61,985 bases of DNA from Sphingomonas jeddahensis (GCF_001981525.1 NZ_MPSB01000015.1:1-61985), one strand, 5' to 3'; counted from the stretch's first letter, positions 37,418-46,900 are shown. Numbers and translations are program-made. Notes: generated by a model from the sequence alone, not told the origin.

Positions 37418-37517
37418 CCCCCTCCCGCTTGCGGGAGGGGTTAGGGGTGGGCCTGTCAACAAGCGACCGGCACGCAAACACGCCCACCCCCAGCCCCTCC
37501 CGCAGGCGGGAGGGGGG
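37418..37517. repeat. Dispersed palindromic element (CCCTCCC/GGGAGGG type)
   Basis: CCCCCTCCCGCTTGCGGGAG at left and CCCCTCCCGCAGGCGGGAGG at right flank a centre with GGGGTGGGCCTGTCAACAAG. Preceded by a truncated hairpin at 37374-37400. Same family as the dnaE insertion. Confidence 0.85.
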
Positions 37518-37523
37518 AAGAAC

Positions 37524-38315
37524 TCACTTCCCCGTGAACACCGCCGGCCGCTTCTCCAGGAAGCTCGCCATACCCTCGCGGAAATCCTGGCTCTGAAACA
37601 ACGGCAGCAGCTGAAGATAGACATGCTGCACATGGGTATCGAAGGTTTCTTCCATCCCCATCCGCATCAGCCGCTTGGCCCCCTGCACCGCCATCGGCGC
37701 ATTGGCGGCGATCTCCAGCGCGATCTCACGCGCTCTCGCGGCGACCTGATCCGCCGGCACCACTTCGTTGACGAGGCCTTCCTTGAGGCAATCCTCCGCC
37801 GATAGCGTCCGCCCGGTGAAGATGATCTCCGCCGCCTTTGCCCAGCCGAGCATCCGCGGCAGGAACCAGGTCCCGCCCGATTCGGGCAAAATACCGCGCT
37901 TCACGAACGCCGCGGCGAGCTTCGCTTCCGCCGCCATCACGCGAATGTCGCAACCAAGCGCCATGTCCATGCCATAGCCCGCAGCCGAGCCGTTGAGCGC
38001 CGCGATCACCGGCTTGTCGAGCGCGTGGAGCACCGTCGGCGGCGTATTGCGCAGGTCGATCGTCGCACCGAACGTCGCGGAGGACGAACCGATCCCCTCC
38101 CCCTTCTGCGCCGCATTGAGATCGAGCCCCGCACAAAAGGCGCGCCCTGTGCCGGTCAGCACGATCACCCGCGCCTCGCGATCCTCGCCCGCGCGCACCA
38201 GCAGGCGGGTCAGCTCGTCGAGCATCGGCCCGGAAATGGTGTTCATCCGCTCCGGCCGGTTCAGCGTCAGCGTGGCGACGCCTTCGGAGACTTCGTAGGT
38301 AACGTCCTCGCTCAT
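37524..38315 (-). CDS. Enoyl-CoA hydratase/isomerase family protein
   Basis: 263 residues of the crotonase fold: LTLNRPERMNTISGPMLDEL, oxyanion segment TGTGRAFCAGLDL, DKPVIAALNGSAAGYGMDMALGCDIR and the Glu region FVKRGILPESGGTWFLPRML. It likely hydrates enoyl-CoA in fatty acid breakdown. ATG 38315 is preferred (MSEDVTYEV). Alone on the minus strand, flanked by repeats. Confidence 0.88.
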   Translation of the reverse strand: MSEDVTYEVSEGVATLTLNRPERMNTISGPMLDELTRLLVRAGEDREARVIVLTGTGRAFCAGLDLNAAQKGEGIGSSSATFGATIDLRNTPPTVLHALDKPVIAALNGSAAGYGMDMALGCDIRVMAAEAKLAAAFVKRGILPESGGTWFLPRMLGWAKAAEIIFTGRTLSAEDCLKEGLVNEVVPADQVAARAREIALEIAANAPMAVQGAKRLMRMGMEETFDTHVQHVYLQLLPLFQSQDFREGMASFLEKRPAVFTGK

Positions 38316-38338
38316 CCTGTCCTCTCCTCTTTTCCCTC

Positions 38339-38421
38339 GCCACCCCGGCCTTGAGCCGGGGTCCCGCTGCCTTCGGGCGCTTCGAGAAGAAGCGGGACCC
38401 CGGAACAAGTCCCGGGTGACG
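38339..38421. repeat. Dispersed inverted repeat (CACCCCGGCCTTGAGCCGGGG type)
   Basis: CACCCCGGCCTTGAGCCGGG and its inverted GCGGGACCCCGGAACAAGTC...GGGTGAC flank a centre (given in part). Between the hydratase and the nitronate monooxygenase-like gene. Confidence 0.75.
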
Positions 38422-38441
38422 GGCTAATTACTTCCTGAGCC

Positions 38442-39377
38442 TCACGCCGCCCGCGCCATCCGCGCGACGGTCGCCTCATATTCCGCCATCGTCTCGTCGA
38501 AGATCTGCGCCACCGGCTTCACCTCACGGATACGTCCCGCGACTTGCCCGGTCAGCGCGATCCCCGCCTCCAGGTCACCGCCGAAATACACCGCCTGTGT
38601 ATCCGCGAACTCGCCAAAGATGTTGGGCGAACCCTCCTTCTCGATCCGCGTCGTGCGATCGGTGCGGAGCGCGCGCAGCGCCGGCCCCGGCCCGCTCCGA
38701 TTGAGGAACACCGTATCGGTCGAATCCGCCTCCACGATCGCCCGCTTCCAATTCTCATGCACCGGGCATTCCGCCGAGGACAGGATGCGCGTTCCCATCA
38801 GCACGCCCTCCGCGCCCAGCGCGAAGGCTGCCGCCATCGTCCGCCCGTCCATGATCCCGCCCGCGGCGACCACCGGCACGTCCACGGCCTCGACCACCTG
38901 CGGCACCAGCACCATGGTCGACACGTCCTTCGGGTTCTTGAACCCGCCACCCTCGCCGCCCTCGACGATCAGCCCGTCGACACCCGCCTCGACGGCGCGC
39001 AGCGCGCCGGCAAGGCTCGGCACGACATGAAACACCGTCAGCCCCGCCGCCTTGAGCATGCCGGTATATTTCATCGGGTCACCCGCCGATGTCGTGACGA
39101 AGCGGATGCCCTGATCGATCACGAACTGGACGATGCCCGGATCGCGCACGAACGCCTGCGCGACATTCACCCCGAACGGCTTGGTCGTAAGCTCGCGCAT
39201 CTTGATGATCTCGGCCCGAACGGCCTCCAGATCACCCGACGACGTCTCGATGATGCCCATGCCCCCCGCGTTCGAGACCGCCGACGATAGGTGCGAGCGC
39301 GCGATCCAGCCCATCGCGGCCTGGATGATCGGCTTCTCGATCCCAAGCATTTCGGTGACGCGCGTGTTCAGCGCCAT
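38442..39377 (-). CDS. Nitronate monooxygenase-like FMN protein
   Basis: 311 residues of the TIM-barrel flavin family, with IIQAAMGWIARSHLSSAVS, SNAGGMGIIETSSG, and the FMN site VVAAGGIMDGRTMAAAFALG and GTRILSSAECPVHENWK. Such proteins oxidise nitronates or act as enoyl-ACP/2-nitropropane-type reductases; the exact reaction cannot be read. ATG 39377 is used because the family starts at MALNTRVTEM. Confidence 0.82.
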   Translation of the reverse strand: MALNTRVTEMLGIEKPIIQAAMGWIARSHLSSAVSNAGGMGIIETSSGDLEAVRAEIIKMRELTTKPFGVNVAQAFVRDPGIVQFVIDQGIRFVTTSAGDPMKYTGMLKAAGLTVFHVVPSLAGALRAVEAGVDGLIVEGGEGGGFKNPKDVSTMVLVPQVVEAVDVPVVAAGGIMDGRTMAAAFALGAEGVLMGTRILSSAECPVHENWKRAIVEADSTDTVFLNRSGPGPALRALRTDRTTRIEKEGSPNIFGEFADTQAVYFGGDLEAGIALTGQVAGRIREVKPVAQIFDETMAEYEATVARMARAA

Positions 39378-39452
39378 TGGCCCTCTCCCGATTATTTGAA
39401 TATCGGGTTGGCATGGCCGGCGCCTTGGCACCAGCCTTTTTCGTGGACCTGT

Positions 39453-40436
39453 TCAGCTTGTCAGGGCGAGCAGCGCGAAGGTCGCGAGCCAGTGCGTCCC
39501 CATATAATCGTCAGCGAGATGGGAGATGCTGGCCGCTAGATGATCCCCCGCCGCCGTCCGCGCGACGGGCGCAATCGGGTGCGTCGGCAGCGCCGCCGCG
39601 ATCGAGCGCCAGCACCACGCGCGACTGAGGTTGAGGCCATCAAGATGCGCGATCTTGCCATCGCTCCGGTCGGAGACGGTGGCGGGCGTGAACAAGGTCG
39701 CCGGCGACCCGCTCACCGCATCGGGCAGAAACGCCTCGAACCAGCCGGCGAACTGCGCCCCCTGCACCCGGCTCATCAACAGCGCCTCGCACAGCGCTGG
39801 CGACAGGAACTCGTCGCCGCCCGGCTCCCACGCCTGGCAGCCACGATCCTCACCATACCATCGGCGCGCCCGCTCATCGATCAGCTTCACCAGCGCCTCG
39901 TCGTGCGCGGCCGCCCAGTCGCGCGCCAGCACCAGCGCAAAGGCGGTGTTGTAATGCGTGCCGACCCGGATCGGATAGGTCAGCTTCGGCAGATGCTTCT
40001 TGAAGCGCTCCGCAAAGGCGCGCGCCAGCGGTTCCAGCGCCGCGCCCCAGCCCGCCTGGTGCCGCACCGCCTCTCCATGCAGCGCCAGCGCCCAGGCCCA
40101 GCCATAGGGCCGCTCGAAGCCGGCGGCATAAGGTCGCGCGAGATACGCCACCTCGCCCGCGACCTTCTCCGGCACCAGCATGTCATCTGCCCGCGCCCGG
40201 ATCTCGATCGTTTCGGCCAGATCCGGTTGGAGCCGCGCGATCGTCAGCAACTGCCACCAGCCATGAACGCAGCTGTGCCAATCGAAGCTGCCGTGGAAAA
40301 TCGGGTGCAGCAGGTGCGGCTCAACCAGATCCTCCGGCCCGCTCAGCACCTGATCGAGCTTGAACGGATAGCGTTGCCCAACATGCCCCAGCGTCAGCCG
40401 GGCGAAGCTCGCCGCCATTTCGCCCCGAAGTTTCAT
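39453..40436 (-). CDS. DUF2891 protein
   Basis: 327 residues matching DUF2891: HPIFHGSFDWHSCVHGWWQL, PYAAGFERPYGWAWALAL, and RWYGEDRGCQAWEPGGDEFLSP. The repeated His/Asp/Trp residues resemble a glycan-lyase-like alpha/alpha barrel but no reaction is known. Start 40436 overlaps the DUF979 stop by 4 bp (ATGA). Third gene of the DUF969-DUF979-DUF2891 operon. Confidence 0.85.
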   Translation of the reverse strand: MKLRGEMAASFARLTLGHVGQRYPFKLDQVLSGPEDLVEPHLLHPIFHGSFDWHSCVHGWWQLLTIARLQPDLAETIEIRARADDMLVPEKVAGEVAYLARPYAAGFERPYGWAWALALHGEAVRHQAGWGAALEPLARAFAERFKKHLPKLTYPIRVGTHYNTAFALVLARDWAAAHDEALVKLIDERARRWYGEDRGCQAWEPGGDEFLSPALCEALLMSRVQGAQFAGWFEAFLPDAVSGSPATLFTPATVSDRSDGKIAHLDGLNLSRAWCWRSIAAALPTHPIAPVARTAAGDHLAASISHLADDYMGTHWLATFALLALTS

Positions 40437-41335
40437 GCGACGATCCACCACAAGAGAATGATATTGAAGGCGAGCAGCGGCAGCGCGGTCGGCACCTGTG
40501 CGCGGATCACGCCGTTGCGATCCTTGAGCTCCAGCAGCGCGGCGGGCACCAGATTGAAGTTCGCTGCCATCGGCGTCATCAGGGTGCCGCAGAAGCCCGC
40601 AAGCATCCCGATCGCCGCCACCGGCGCCGGATCCGCGCCATAGGTCTGCACCAGCAGCGGGATGCCAACCGCCGCTGCCATCACCGGGAATGCGGCAAAG
40701 GCATTGCCCATCACGATGGTGAACAGCGCCATACCCAGCCCGAACGCCAGCACCGCGCCAATCACACTCCCCGCCGGGATCGCCACGCCGATCAGCCGCC
40801 CGACCACCTCGCCCACCCCGGCGAGCGCGAACACCGCGCCTAGGCTCGCCAGCATCTGCGGCAACACCGCGGCCCAGCCGATATCGTCCATCAGCGCCCG
40901 CCCCGCGCGAAACGGCTCGGCCGGCGCCGGCCGCAGCCACACGTAGCAGAGTGCCAGCGCCAGCAGCACGCCGACGGTCAGCGCCACCAGCGTTGCCTGC
41001 CTGGGATCAACCAGCCACGGTACTTGCTTGAACAAGAGCGTTCCCAGCAGCGCGGTAACCGGAATGACCAGGGCCGGCACGAATACCATCGCACCGCGCG
41101 CGCGCGGCTCGCCCGTCTCCACGCGCCGCTTCATCCGCCCACTCGCCGCGATCGCGACCAGCGCGAGCACCAGCACGCCATTGCCGATATCACCCAGCCA
41201 GTCGCCAAGGAGGAAGCTCGTCGCAATCAGCCCATGAAAGGTGGCGTTCGCCCAGCGCTTCTCCGCCGCGCCGAGCAGGGCAAAGGCCAGAAACGTCAGC
41301 CCCGCCACGCCATAGATGAAGTTAAGCCCGATCAT
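40433..41335 (-). CDS. DUF979 membrane protein
   Basis: 300 residues, about nine helices, DUF979. FIYGVAGLTFLAFALLGAAE and the Gly/Pro-rich transport-like segments SLGAVFALAGVGEVVGRLIG and MGNAFAAFPVMAAAVGIPLL resemble ion-transporter-superfamily permeases. ATG 41335 overlaps the DUF969 stop (ATGA), and its own stop overlaps DUF2891; together they behave as one unit. Confidence 0.85.
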   Translation of the reverse strand: MIGLNFIYGVAGLTFLAFALLGAAEKRWANATFHGLIATSFLLGDWLGDIGNGVLVLALVAIAASGRMKRRVETGEPRARGAMVFVPALVIPVTALLGTLLFKQVPWLVDPRQATLVALTVGVLLALALCYVWLRPAPAEPFRAGRALMDDIGWAAVLPQMLASLGAVFALAGVGEVVGRLIGVAIPAGSVIGAVLAFGLGMALFTIVMGNAFAAFPVMAAAVGIPLLVQTYGADPAPVAAIGMLAGFCGTLMTPMAANFNLVPAALLELKDRNGVIRAQVPTALPLLAFNIILLWWIVA

Positions 41336-41973
41336 CCGCGCCGGACCCGTCGATCGAGCCATAGCAGCCGGCCGCCATGGATCAGGAACGCCGCGACCGC
41401 CGCCGGAATCGCCCAGACGGACAGGTGAAGCGGCTCGACGATGATGCCATAGCCCTCCAGCACCCCCTTCATCAGCAGGATCGATCCAATCGCGATGAAG
41501 ATGTCCTCGCCGAAGAACAGCCCGATATTGTCGGTAGCGGCGGCGAGCGCCTTCACCTTCTCGGGATCATGCGCCTCACCAGCGGCCGCCTCCGCCATCG
41601 GCGCGATCAGCGGCCGCACCGTTTGCGCTGGCCCTGCGACCGACGTGAGCCCCAGTGCGGCGGTGATCTGACGGAACGCGAGATAGGCGATCAGCAGCCG
41701 CCCGGTGGTCAGCCCTTTCAGCCCCGCCACCAGCGCCCGCGCGCGCGCCTGCAACCCGTTGCGCTCGAGCAGCCCGATGACGGGCAGCACGATATAGATG
41801 GCGGTCACGTAACGGGTGTCGTTGAACGCCTTGCCGAACGCCGCCAGGATCGCCAGCGGATCGATCCCCGCTGCAAGCCCCGTGACCAGCGCCGACGCGG
41901 CAATGACCAGCATCGGGTTGAAGCGCAGCAGAAAGCCAAGCGCGATGATCGCGATGCCGGACAGGACAAGCAT
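41332..41973 (-). CDS. DUF969 membrane protein
   Basis: 213 residues, DUF969, with helices LVLSGIAIIALGFLLRFNPM and VIAASALVTGLAAGIDPLAI, and YIVLPVIGLLERNGLQARAR. With DUF979 it probably forms the two halves of a transporter of the ion transporter superfamily; in other genomes the pair accompanies pyroglutamate-peptidase genes, which are not seen here. Confidence 0.83.
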   Translation of the reverse strand: MLVLSGIAIIALGFLLRFNPMLVIAASALVTGLAAGIDPLAILAAFGKAFNDTRYVTAIYIVLPVIGLLERNGLQARARALVAGLKGLTTGRLLIAYLAFRQITAALGLTSVAGPAQTVRPLIAPMAEAAAGEAHDPEKVKALAAATDNIGLFFGEDIFIAIGSILLMKGVLEGYGIIVEPLHLSVWAIPAAVAAFLIHGGRLLWLDRRVRRG

Positions 41974-41992
41974 CAGGCGCCGACCCCCACTT

Positions 41993-42088
41993 CGTCACCC
42001 CGGCCTTGTGCCGGGGTCCACTGCGCCGCGTACCTCATCGCTGGAGGTGTGCGGCGCGGTGGATGCCGGGACAAGCCAGGGCATGACG
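41993..42088. repeat. Dispersed inverted repeat (GTCACCCCGGCC type)
   Basis: GTCACCCCGGCCTTGTGCCG at left and CGGTGGATGCCGGGACAAGC...GCATGAC at right, near-identical to arms in other copies. Confidence 0.78.
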
Positions 42089-42094
42089 CACCAC

Positions 42095-42178
42095 TTTTCG
42101 TGCCAAGCATAGTCGAGGCACGTGCCAAAGGCGTTCCGCTTGTGACCTGTCCCTCGACGTTGCTCGGGACGAACGGGG
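42095..42178. repeat. Dispersed inverted repeat (CGACGTTGCTCGGGACGAACG type)
   Basis: A degenerate member of the TTCGTGCTGAGC family: GTGCCAAGCATAGTCGAGGC at left, CCCTCGACGTTGCTCGGGAC at right. Gap between the DUF969 operon and fumarase. Confidence 0.6.
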
Positions 42179-42184
42179 TCGGTG

Positions 42185-43708
42185 TCACGCCGGCTGCAAC
42201 AGCCCTTCCTTGGCGATCTTGTCCCGCCATGCCAGCGGCGCGAGCTGGTGGACGTTGTTGCCTTCGCTATCCACCGCCACGGTGACGGGGAAGTCGCTGA
42301 CCTCGAATTCGTAGATCGCTTCCATCCCCAGGTCCTCGAACCCGACGACCTTGGATCCTTTGATCGCCCGCGCCACTAGATAGGCCGCGCCGCCGACCGC
42401 CATGAGATACGCCGACTTCGCGTCCTTGATCGCATCGGTCGCCGCCGGCCCGCGCTCGGCCTTGCCGACCATGGCGAGGAGGCCCTGGTCGAGCATCATG
42501 CGCGTGAACTTGTCCATGCGGGTGGCCGTCGTCGGACCAGCCGGGCCAACCACTTCCTCGCCAACCGGATCGACCGGCCCGACATAATAGATCACCCGCC
42601 CCTTGAACTCGACCGGCAGCTCCTCGCCGGCGTCGAGCATGTCCTTGATGCGCTTGTGCGCGGCGTCGCGGCCGGTCAGCATCTTGCCGTTCAGGAGCAG
42701 CCGGTCGCCCTGCTTCCAGCTCTGCACCATGTCGGGCGTCAGCGTGTCGAGGTCGACTCGGATCGCGGCCTTGTCAGGCGTCCAGTTGACGTCCGGCCAT
42801 TCGGCAAGGTTCGGCGTCTCAAGGAACGCGGGCCCGCTGCCGTCAAGGGTGAAGTGCGCGTGGCGAGTCGCGGCGCAATTCGGGATCATCGCCACCGGCT
42901 TGCCCGCGGCATGGCAGGGCGCGTCTTTGATCTTGACGTCGAGGATGGTCGAAAGCCCGCCCAGCCCCTGCGCCCCGATGCCCAGCGCATTGACCTTGTC
43001 GAATATCTCGATCCGCAGCGCCTCAATGTCGTTCCTGGGCCCGCGCGCCTTCAGCGGCCCCATATCGATCGGCTCCATCAGCGCCTGTTTGGCGAGCAGC
43101 ACGCAATGTTCCGCCGTGCCGCCGATGCCGATGCCAAGCATGCCCGGCGGGCACCAGCCTGCCCCCATCTGCGGCAGCATCTCGATCACCCAGTCGACGA
43201 TCGAGTCGCTGGGGTTCATCATCTTGAACTTCGACTTGTTCTCGCTGCCACCGCCCTTGGCCGCGACATCGACCGACACCTTGCTCCCCGCCACCATCTC
43301 GACGTGAAGCACGCAGGGCGTGTTGTCGCGCGTGTTGCGACGCGTGAACGCCGGGTCGGCCAGCACGGAGGCACGCAGCTTGTTCTCCGGATGAAGGTAT
43401 GCGCGGCGCACGCCCTCATCGATCACTTCCTGCATCGAGCGGGTCGTATCGTCGAGGCGGCAGTCCATGCCCCATTTGACGAACACGTTGACGATGCCGG
43501 TATCCTGGCACAGCGGCCGATGCCCTTCGGCGCACATGCGCGAATTGGTAAGGATCTGCGCAATTGCGTCCTTGGCCGCCGGCCCCTTCTCGGCTTCATA
43601 AGCCTCGCCCAGGGCGCGGATGTAATCCATCGGGTGATAGTAACTGATGAACTGGAGCGCATCGGCAACGCTCTCGATCAGGTCTGCGGCGCGGATCGTC
43701 GTGGTCAT
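42185..43708 (-). CDS. Fumarate hydratase, class I (single chain)
   Basis: 507 residues with a 4Fe-4S type fumarase layout: alpha part LCQDTGIVNVFVKWGMDCRL, NKSKFKMMNPSDSIVDWV, GIGIGGTAEHCVLLAKQAL, and beta part KGRVIYYVGPVDPVGEEVVGPAGPTTATRMD. It converts fumarate to malate in the TCA cycle. ATG 43708 (MTTTIRAADL) is clear. It is near the sdh genes only in function (15 kb away). Confidence 0.9.
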   Translation of the reverse strand: MTTTIRAADLIESVADALQFISYYHPMDYIRALGEAYEAEKGPAAKDAIAQILTNSRMCAEGHRPLCQDTGIVNVFVKWGMDCRLDDTTRSMQEVIDEGVRRAYLHPENKLRASVLADPAFTRRNTRDNTPCVLHVEMVAGSKVSVDVAAKGGGSENKSKFKMMNPSDSIVDWVIEMLPQMGAGWCPPGMLGIGIGGTAEHCVLLAKQALMEPIDMGPLKARGPRNDIEALRIEIFDKVNALGIGAQGLGGLSTILDVKIKDAPCHAAGKPVAMIPNCAATRHAHFTLDGSGPAFLETPNLAEWPDVNWTPDKAAIRVDLDTLTPDMVQSWKQGDRLLLNGKMLTGRDAAHKRIKDMLDAGEELPVEFKGRVIYYVGPVDPVGEEVVGPAGPTTATRMDKFTRMMLDQGLLAMVGKAERGPAATDAIKDAKSAYLMAVGGAAYLVARAIKGSKVVGFEDLGMEAIYEFEVSDFPVTVAVDSEGNNVHQLAPLAWRDKIAKEGLLQPA

Positions 43709-43804
43709 GATGCGCTGCACTATGGCGCGCGCGCCGCCAGTGCAACGCCGCGCCGACGCGAGCCTGTCATAAACGCTTTTCCAATCATCTTTGCGTAACC
43801 CGGC

Positions 43805-46447
43805 ATGATGGGATCTGTCCGCCGTCCAACGCCACTCGCGCGTACTGATCAGCCCCGCCTCTTTGAGGCACTGGGGCTGATCGCACCTGTCCACGACGTG
43901 GTGCATGACGCCACCGAACGGCGCCTTGCCGAAGTGGCAGCGCTGTGGCCCGTGATTGTCGCGGTGCTGCTGCTGGGCACTGGTGCGCTCGTCGCGACCT
44001 TGGCCCTGGCGCATCAGATCACGCCGGTGGCCCTTGCCCTCGCCGCGCTACTTGCCGGGCTGGTGCTGGCCGCCTGGGCCTTGCTGGCGCTCCCGGCCGC
44101 CCGTTCGCTTGCACCGCACCGGCGTGCGACCACCCTGGCAGCGCTCGGCGCCTTGTTGTCCGCGGCGCTTTCGCTTCAGATCGATTTCGCGCCCGGGCTG
44201 CCCGGCGGCGCGCTTCAGACGACCACATTCGTGATCGGCTTCGGCGCCATTGTACTGATCGCCATTGCCCTTCACGCGGTGCGAATCGCGTCCCTGGCTT
44301 TTGCTCTGACGCTTGCGGTGATGGTGCCCGTGACGGCTGGGCTGGGTGTTCCGGCGGCCGCGGCATTGATCCTGGCAGCGCTGCTCGTCACGGGCGTGCT
44401 GCGCATTGCGCGTCGCGACCATGTGGCGCTCGGATCACGCGCCAAGGAGAAGCGTGATCAGCGCCTCGCCACCCGGCTGATCGAGGAATATGAAGCGCAT
44501 AGCACCGGCTGGTTCTGGCAGACCGACCGCTTCGGCTGTTTGTGCCATTTGAGCGGCAAGCTCACCACGGAGCTTCAAACGCTTGGCTTCATGCCGATCG
44601 GCCAGCGGCTGGTGGAGGTGTTCCGGGTCGATTCGTCGATGGCGGATACCGAACGCACGCTGACCTTCCACTTATCGGCGCGCACCGGCTTTTCCGATTA
44701 TTCCGTCCGCCCGGCATTCGATACGGAAGCCGATCGCTGGTGGTCGATCTCCGGCCGGCCGATGCTCGATGATCTCGGTCGCTTTCAGGGCTTTATCGGC
44801 TTCGGATCGGATCTGACGGAGAAGCGGCGGGCCGATGCGGAAATCACTCGCCTCGCACTGTTCGACAGCCTTACCGGGCTCGCCAATCGCCAGCGCATGC
44901 GCCTGTCGCTGGATCAGACGCTTGCCCAGACCAAGGGTCTGCGGAGCACCAACGCGCTGTTTCTGCTCGATCTCGATCGGTTTAAGGCGGTGAACGACAC
45001 GCTTGGCCATCAGACCGGCGACGAATTGCTCAAACAGGTCGCGCAGCGGCTCCAGCGTACGGTGGGCGATGCCGGGCTGGTCGGGCGGCTGGGCGGCGAC
45101 GAGTTCCAGGTCGTTCTGCCGCGTGAAGGCAATCACGATCGGCTCCAAAACCTCGCACAGCAGATCATCACGGCGCTGTCCCAGCAGTACTTCCTGGGTG
45201 GATCGTCGGTATCGATCGGCTGTTCGATCGGCATCGCCATTGCCCCGGAACACGGCAACGACAGCGAAACGCTGATTCGCAACGCCGATCTCGCGCTTTA
45301 TGCCGCAAAGGCAGACGGGCGCGGTGTGTCACGCTTCTTCCGCGAGGAATTGCTGGCCGGCGCGCAGAACCGCAAACGCCTGGAAGACGATTTGCGCCGG
45401 GCCTTGGTCAATGACGAGTTCCACATGGTCTATCAGCCGGTGGTCTCGACCAAGGACGAAAGGATCGTCGGCTATGAAGGCTTGCTGCGCTGGGTTCACC
45501 CGACGCGCGGCGCGGTGAGTCCGGGCGATTTCATCCCGATCGCGGAGGAATGCGGGATGATCGAGGCGATCGGCGAATGGGTGCTGCGCACGGCATGCAC
45601 CGAAGCCGCGCAATGGCCCGAGCATATCCGCATTGCCGTCAACGTCTCGGCAATCCAGTTCGCCAATCCCGCGCTGCCCGCCATTGTTACCAGCGCCATT
45701 GCATCCGCCGGCATTGCCGCCAGCCGGCTCGAACTGGAGATCACCGAAAGCGTGTTCGTCAATGACGATGCCGCGTCCAACCACATGTTCCGTGCCTTGA
45801 AGCGCATCGGCGTGCGGCTGGCGCTAGACGATTTCGGCACCGGCTATTCCTCGCTCGGTTATTTGAAGAAAGCGCCGTTCGACAAGATCAAGATCGACCA
45901 GAGCTTCGTGCGCGGAGCAATTCAGGCCGGCAATCGCAACGCAGCGATTATTCGCGCGATCGTCACGCTGGCGGACACTTTGGGCATGGAAACCACGGCG
46001 GAGGGAGTCGAGCAGCAGGACGAGATCGACTTGATTCGTGATCTCGGCTGCAGCCACATCCAGGGTTTCGTTTTTGGTCGCCCCGGTCCGGCGCGCGACA
46101 TGCTGGCGCAGTTCACGCAAACGGCGGGGGCCGCGAACGCGGTCGGCCACAGGATCAGCCGTGCGAGCCGCGCCACCCTGCTGCGATCGGCGCGGCTGGA
46201 GATCGGCGATGAGGCCGGCGAAGTGCGCATCCGCAACCTGTCCACCACCGGCGTGATGATCGACGGCGTGGACTTCCCCGATACGGCGGTCGGCATCGAG
46301 GTGCGGATCGAGCTTGTCGATGGCGAACTTTTCCCGGCCACCATCCGCTGGGCGGCGGAGGGCCGCGCCGGTCTGGAGTTCGCGCGGCACTTCGACATGG
46401 AACGTCTGGCGCAGCCGACGCTGAAGGCCGTACGCAAGGCGGGGTGA
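43805..46447 (+). CDS. Membrane PAS-GGDEF-EAL-PilZ c-di-GMP protein
   Basis: 880 residues. N-terminal region (about 45-205) has several helices (VIVAVLLLGTGALVATLAL, FVIGFGAIVLIAIALHAVRI), then PAS (225-335), GGDEF (345-510) with GGDEF intact at 430-434, EAL (525-775) with EGL (558-560) in place of EAL and intact NVSAIQF and DDFGTGYSSL, and PilZ (785-870) with RxxxR-like SRASR and RNLSTTG. Both synthesis and hydrolysis are possible; EGL variants can be active. PilZ gives c-di-GMP binding. A large membrane sensor of unknown stimulus. Confidence 0.9.
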   Translation: MMGSVRRPTPLARTDQPRLFEALGLIAPVHDVVHDATERRLAEVAALWPVIVAVLLLGTGALVATLALAHQITPVALALAALLAGLVLAAWALLALPAARSLAPHRRATTLAALGALLSAALSLQIDFAPGLPGGALQTTTFVIGFGAIVLIAIALHAVRIASLAFALTLAVMVPVTAGLGVPAAAALILAALLVTGVLRIARRDHVALGSRAKEKRDQRLATRLIEEYEAHSTGWFWQTDRFGCLCHLSGKLTTELQTLGFMPIGQRLVEVFRVDSSMADTERTLTFHLSARTGFSDYSVRPAFDTEADRWWSISGRPMLDDLGRFQGFIGFGSDLTEKRRADAEITRLALFDSLTGLANRQRMRLSLDQTLAQTKGLRSTNALFLLDLDRFKAVNDTLGHQTGDELLKQVAQRLQRTVGDAGLVGRLGGDEFQVVLPREGNHDRLQNLAQQIITALSQQYFLGGSSVSIGCSIGIAIAPEHGNDSETLIRNADLALYAAKADGRGVSRFFREELLAGAQNRKRLEDDLRRALVNDEFHMVYQPVVSTKDERIVGYEGLLRWVHPTRGAVSPGDFIPIAEECGMIEAIGEWVLRTACTEAAQWPEHIRIAVNVSAIQFANPALPAIVTSAIASAGIAASRLELEITESVFVNDDAASNHMFRALKRIGVRLALDDFGTGYSSLGYLKKAPFDKIKIDQSFVRGAIQAGNRNAAIIRAIVTLADTLGMETTAEGVEQQDEIDLIRDLGCSHIQGFVFGRPGPARDMLAQFTQTAGAANAVGHRISRASRATLLRSARLEIGDEAGEVRIRNLSTTGVMIDGVDFPDTAVGIEVRIELVDGELFPATIRWAAEGRAGLEFARHFDMERLAQPTLKAVRKAG

Positions 46448-46495
46448 CAGCGCTTTATCTCCCCGCTCCGTCGCTGGGGAGGCACACTGGTTCCC

Positions 46496-46583
46496 GTCAC
46501 CCTGAACTTGTTTCAGGCTCCACCCTGCCACCAGAAGAGCCGCCGCTTGGGCACGGTGGATGCTGAAACAAGTTCAGGGTGAC
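46496..46583. repeat. Dispersed inverted repeat (GTCACCCTGAACTTGTTTCAG type)
   Basis: GTCACCCTGAACTTGTTTCA and TGCTGAAACAAGTTCAGGGT at the ends are inverted copies (arms of 20 bp or more). Within the 566-bp gap 46448-47013. The rest of the gap before the nrdA signals (46600-46860) contains no gene I can support. Confidence 0.85.
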
Positions 46584-46882
46584 GGCAAACGGGACAATGG
46601 TGTCCCTTGCCCGATGCGGCGGCACCGAATCGGCCATCGAAGATCGGGCCGCGCCCTGCCGTTCCACCAAAATTTTTTTCTTTCGCAGCGCCTGCCTTGC
46701 ATTTCGCGAACTCGGCGGAAGTCCGCGCGTCGCGCGCTTCCGGCCTCGCCAAAGCGCGCTCCCGCCGCGGTGAACGGCACGCCGTCCCGTGCCCATCCCC
46801 TCTTGCGTCCCGGCGCGGACTGCCACAATCTGTTGGGGTAAGCTTCAGGGGTGAACGCTAGCGCTGGTAGAACAAAGGGCGT

Positions 46883-46900
46883 GATCCCATATCCGGGATC
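46883..46900. promoter_or_regulatory. Inverted repeat upstream of nrdA
   Basis: GATCCC-ATATCC-GGGATC, perfect 6-bp arms, about 115 bp before the nrdA start; a second GTCAC-N7-GTGAC inverted repeat follows at 46904-46920. Possible operators for an nrd regulator; neither is a clear NrdR box. Confidence 0.4.

Noticed and set aside
39453..40940. A 495-residue frame joining DUF2891 with upstream codons
   Set aside because: The first 168 codons are antisense-free shadow of DUF979 in another frame; the true start at 40436 overlaps the DUF979 stop.
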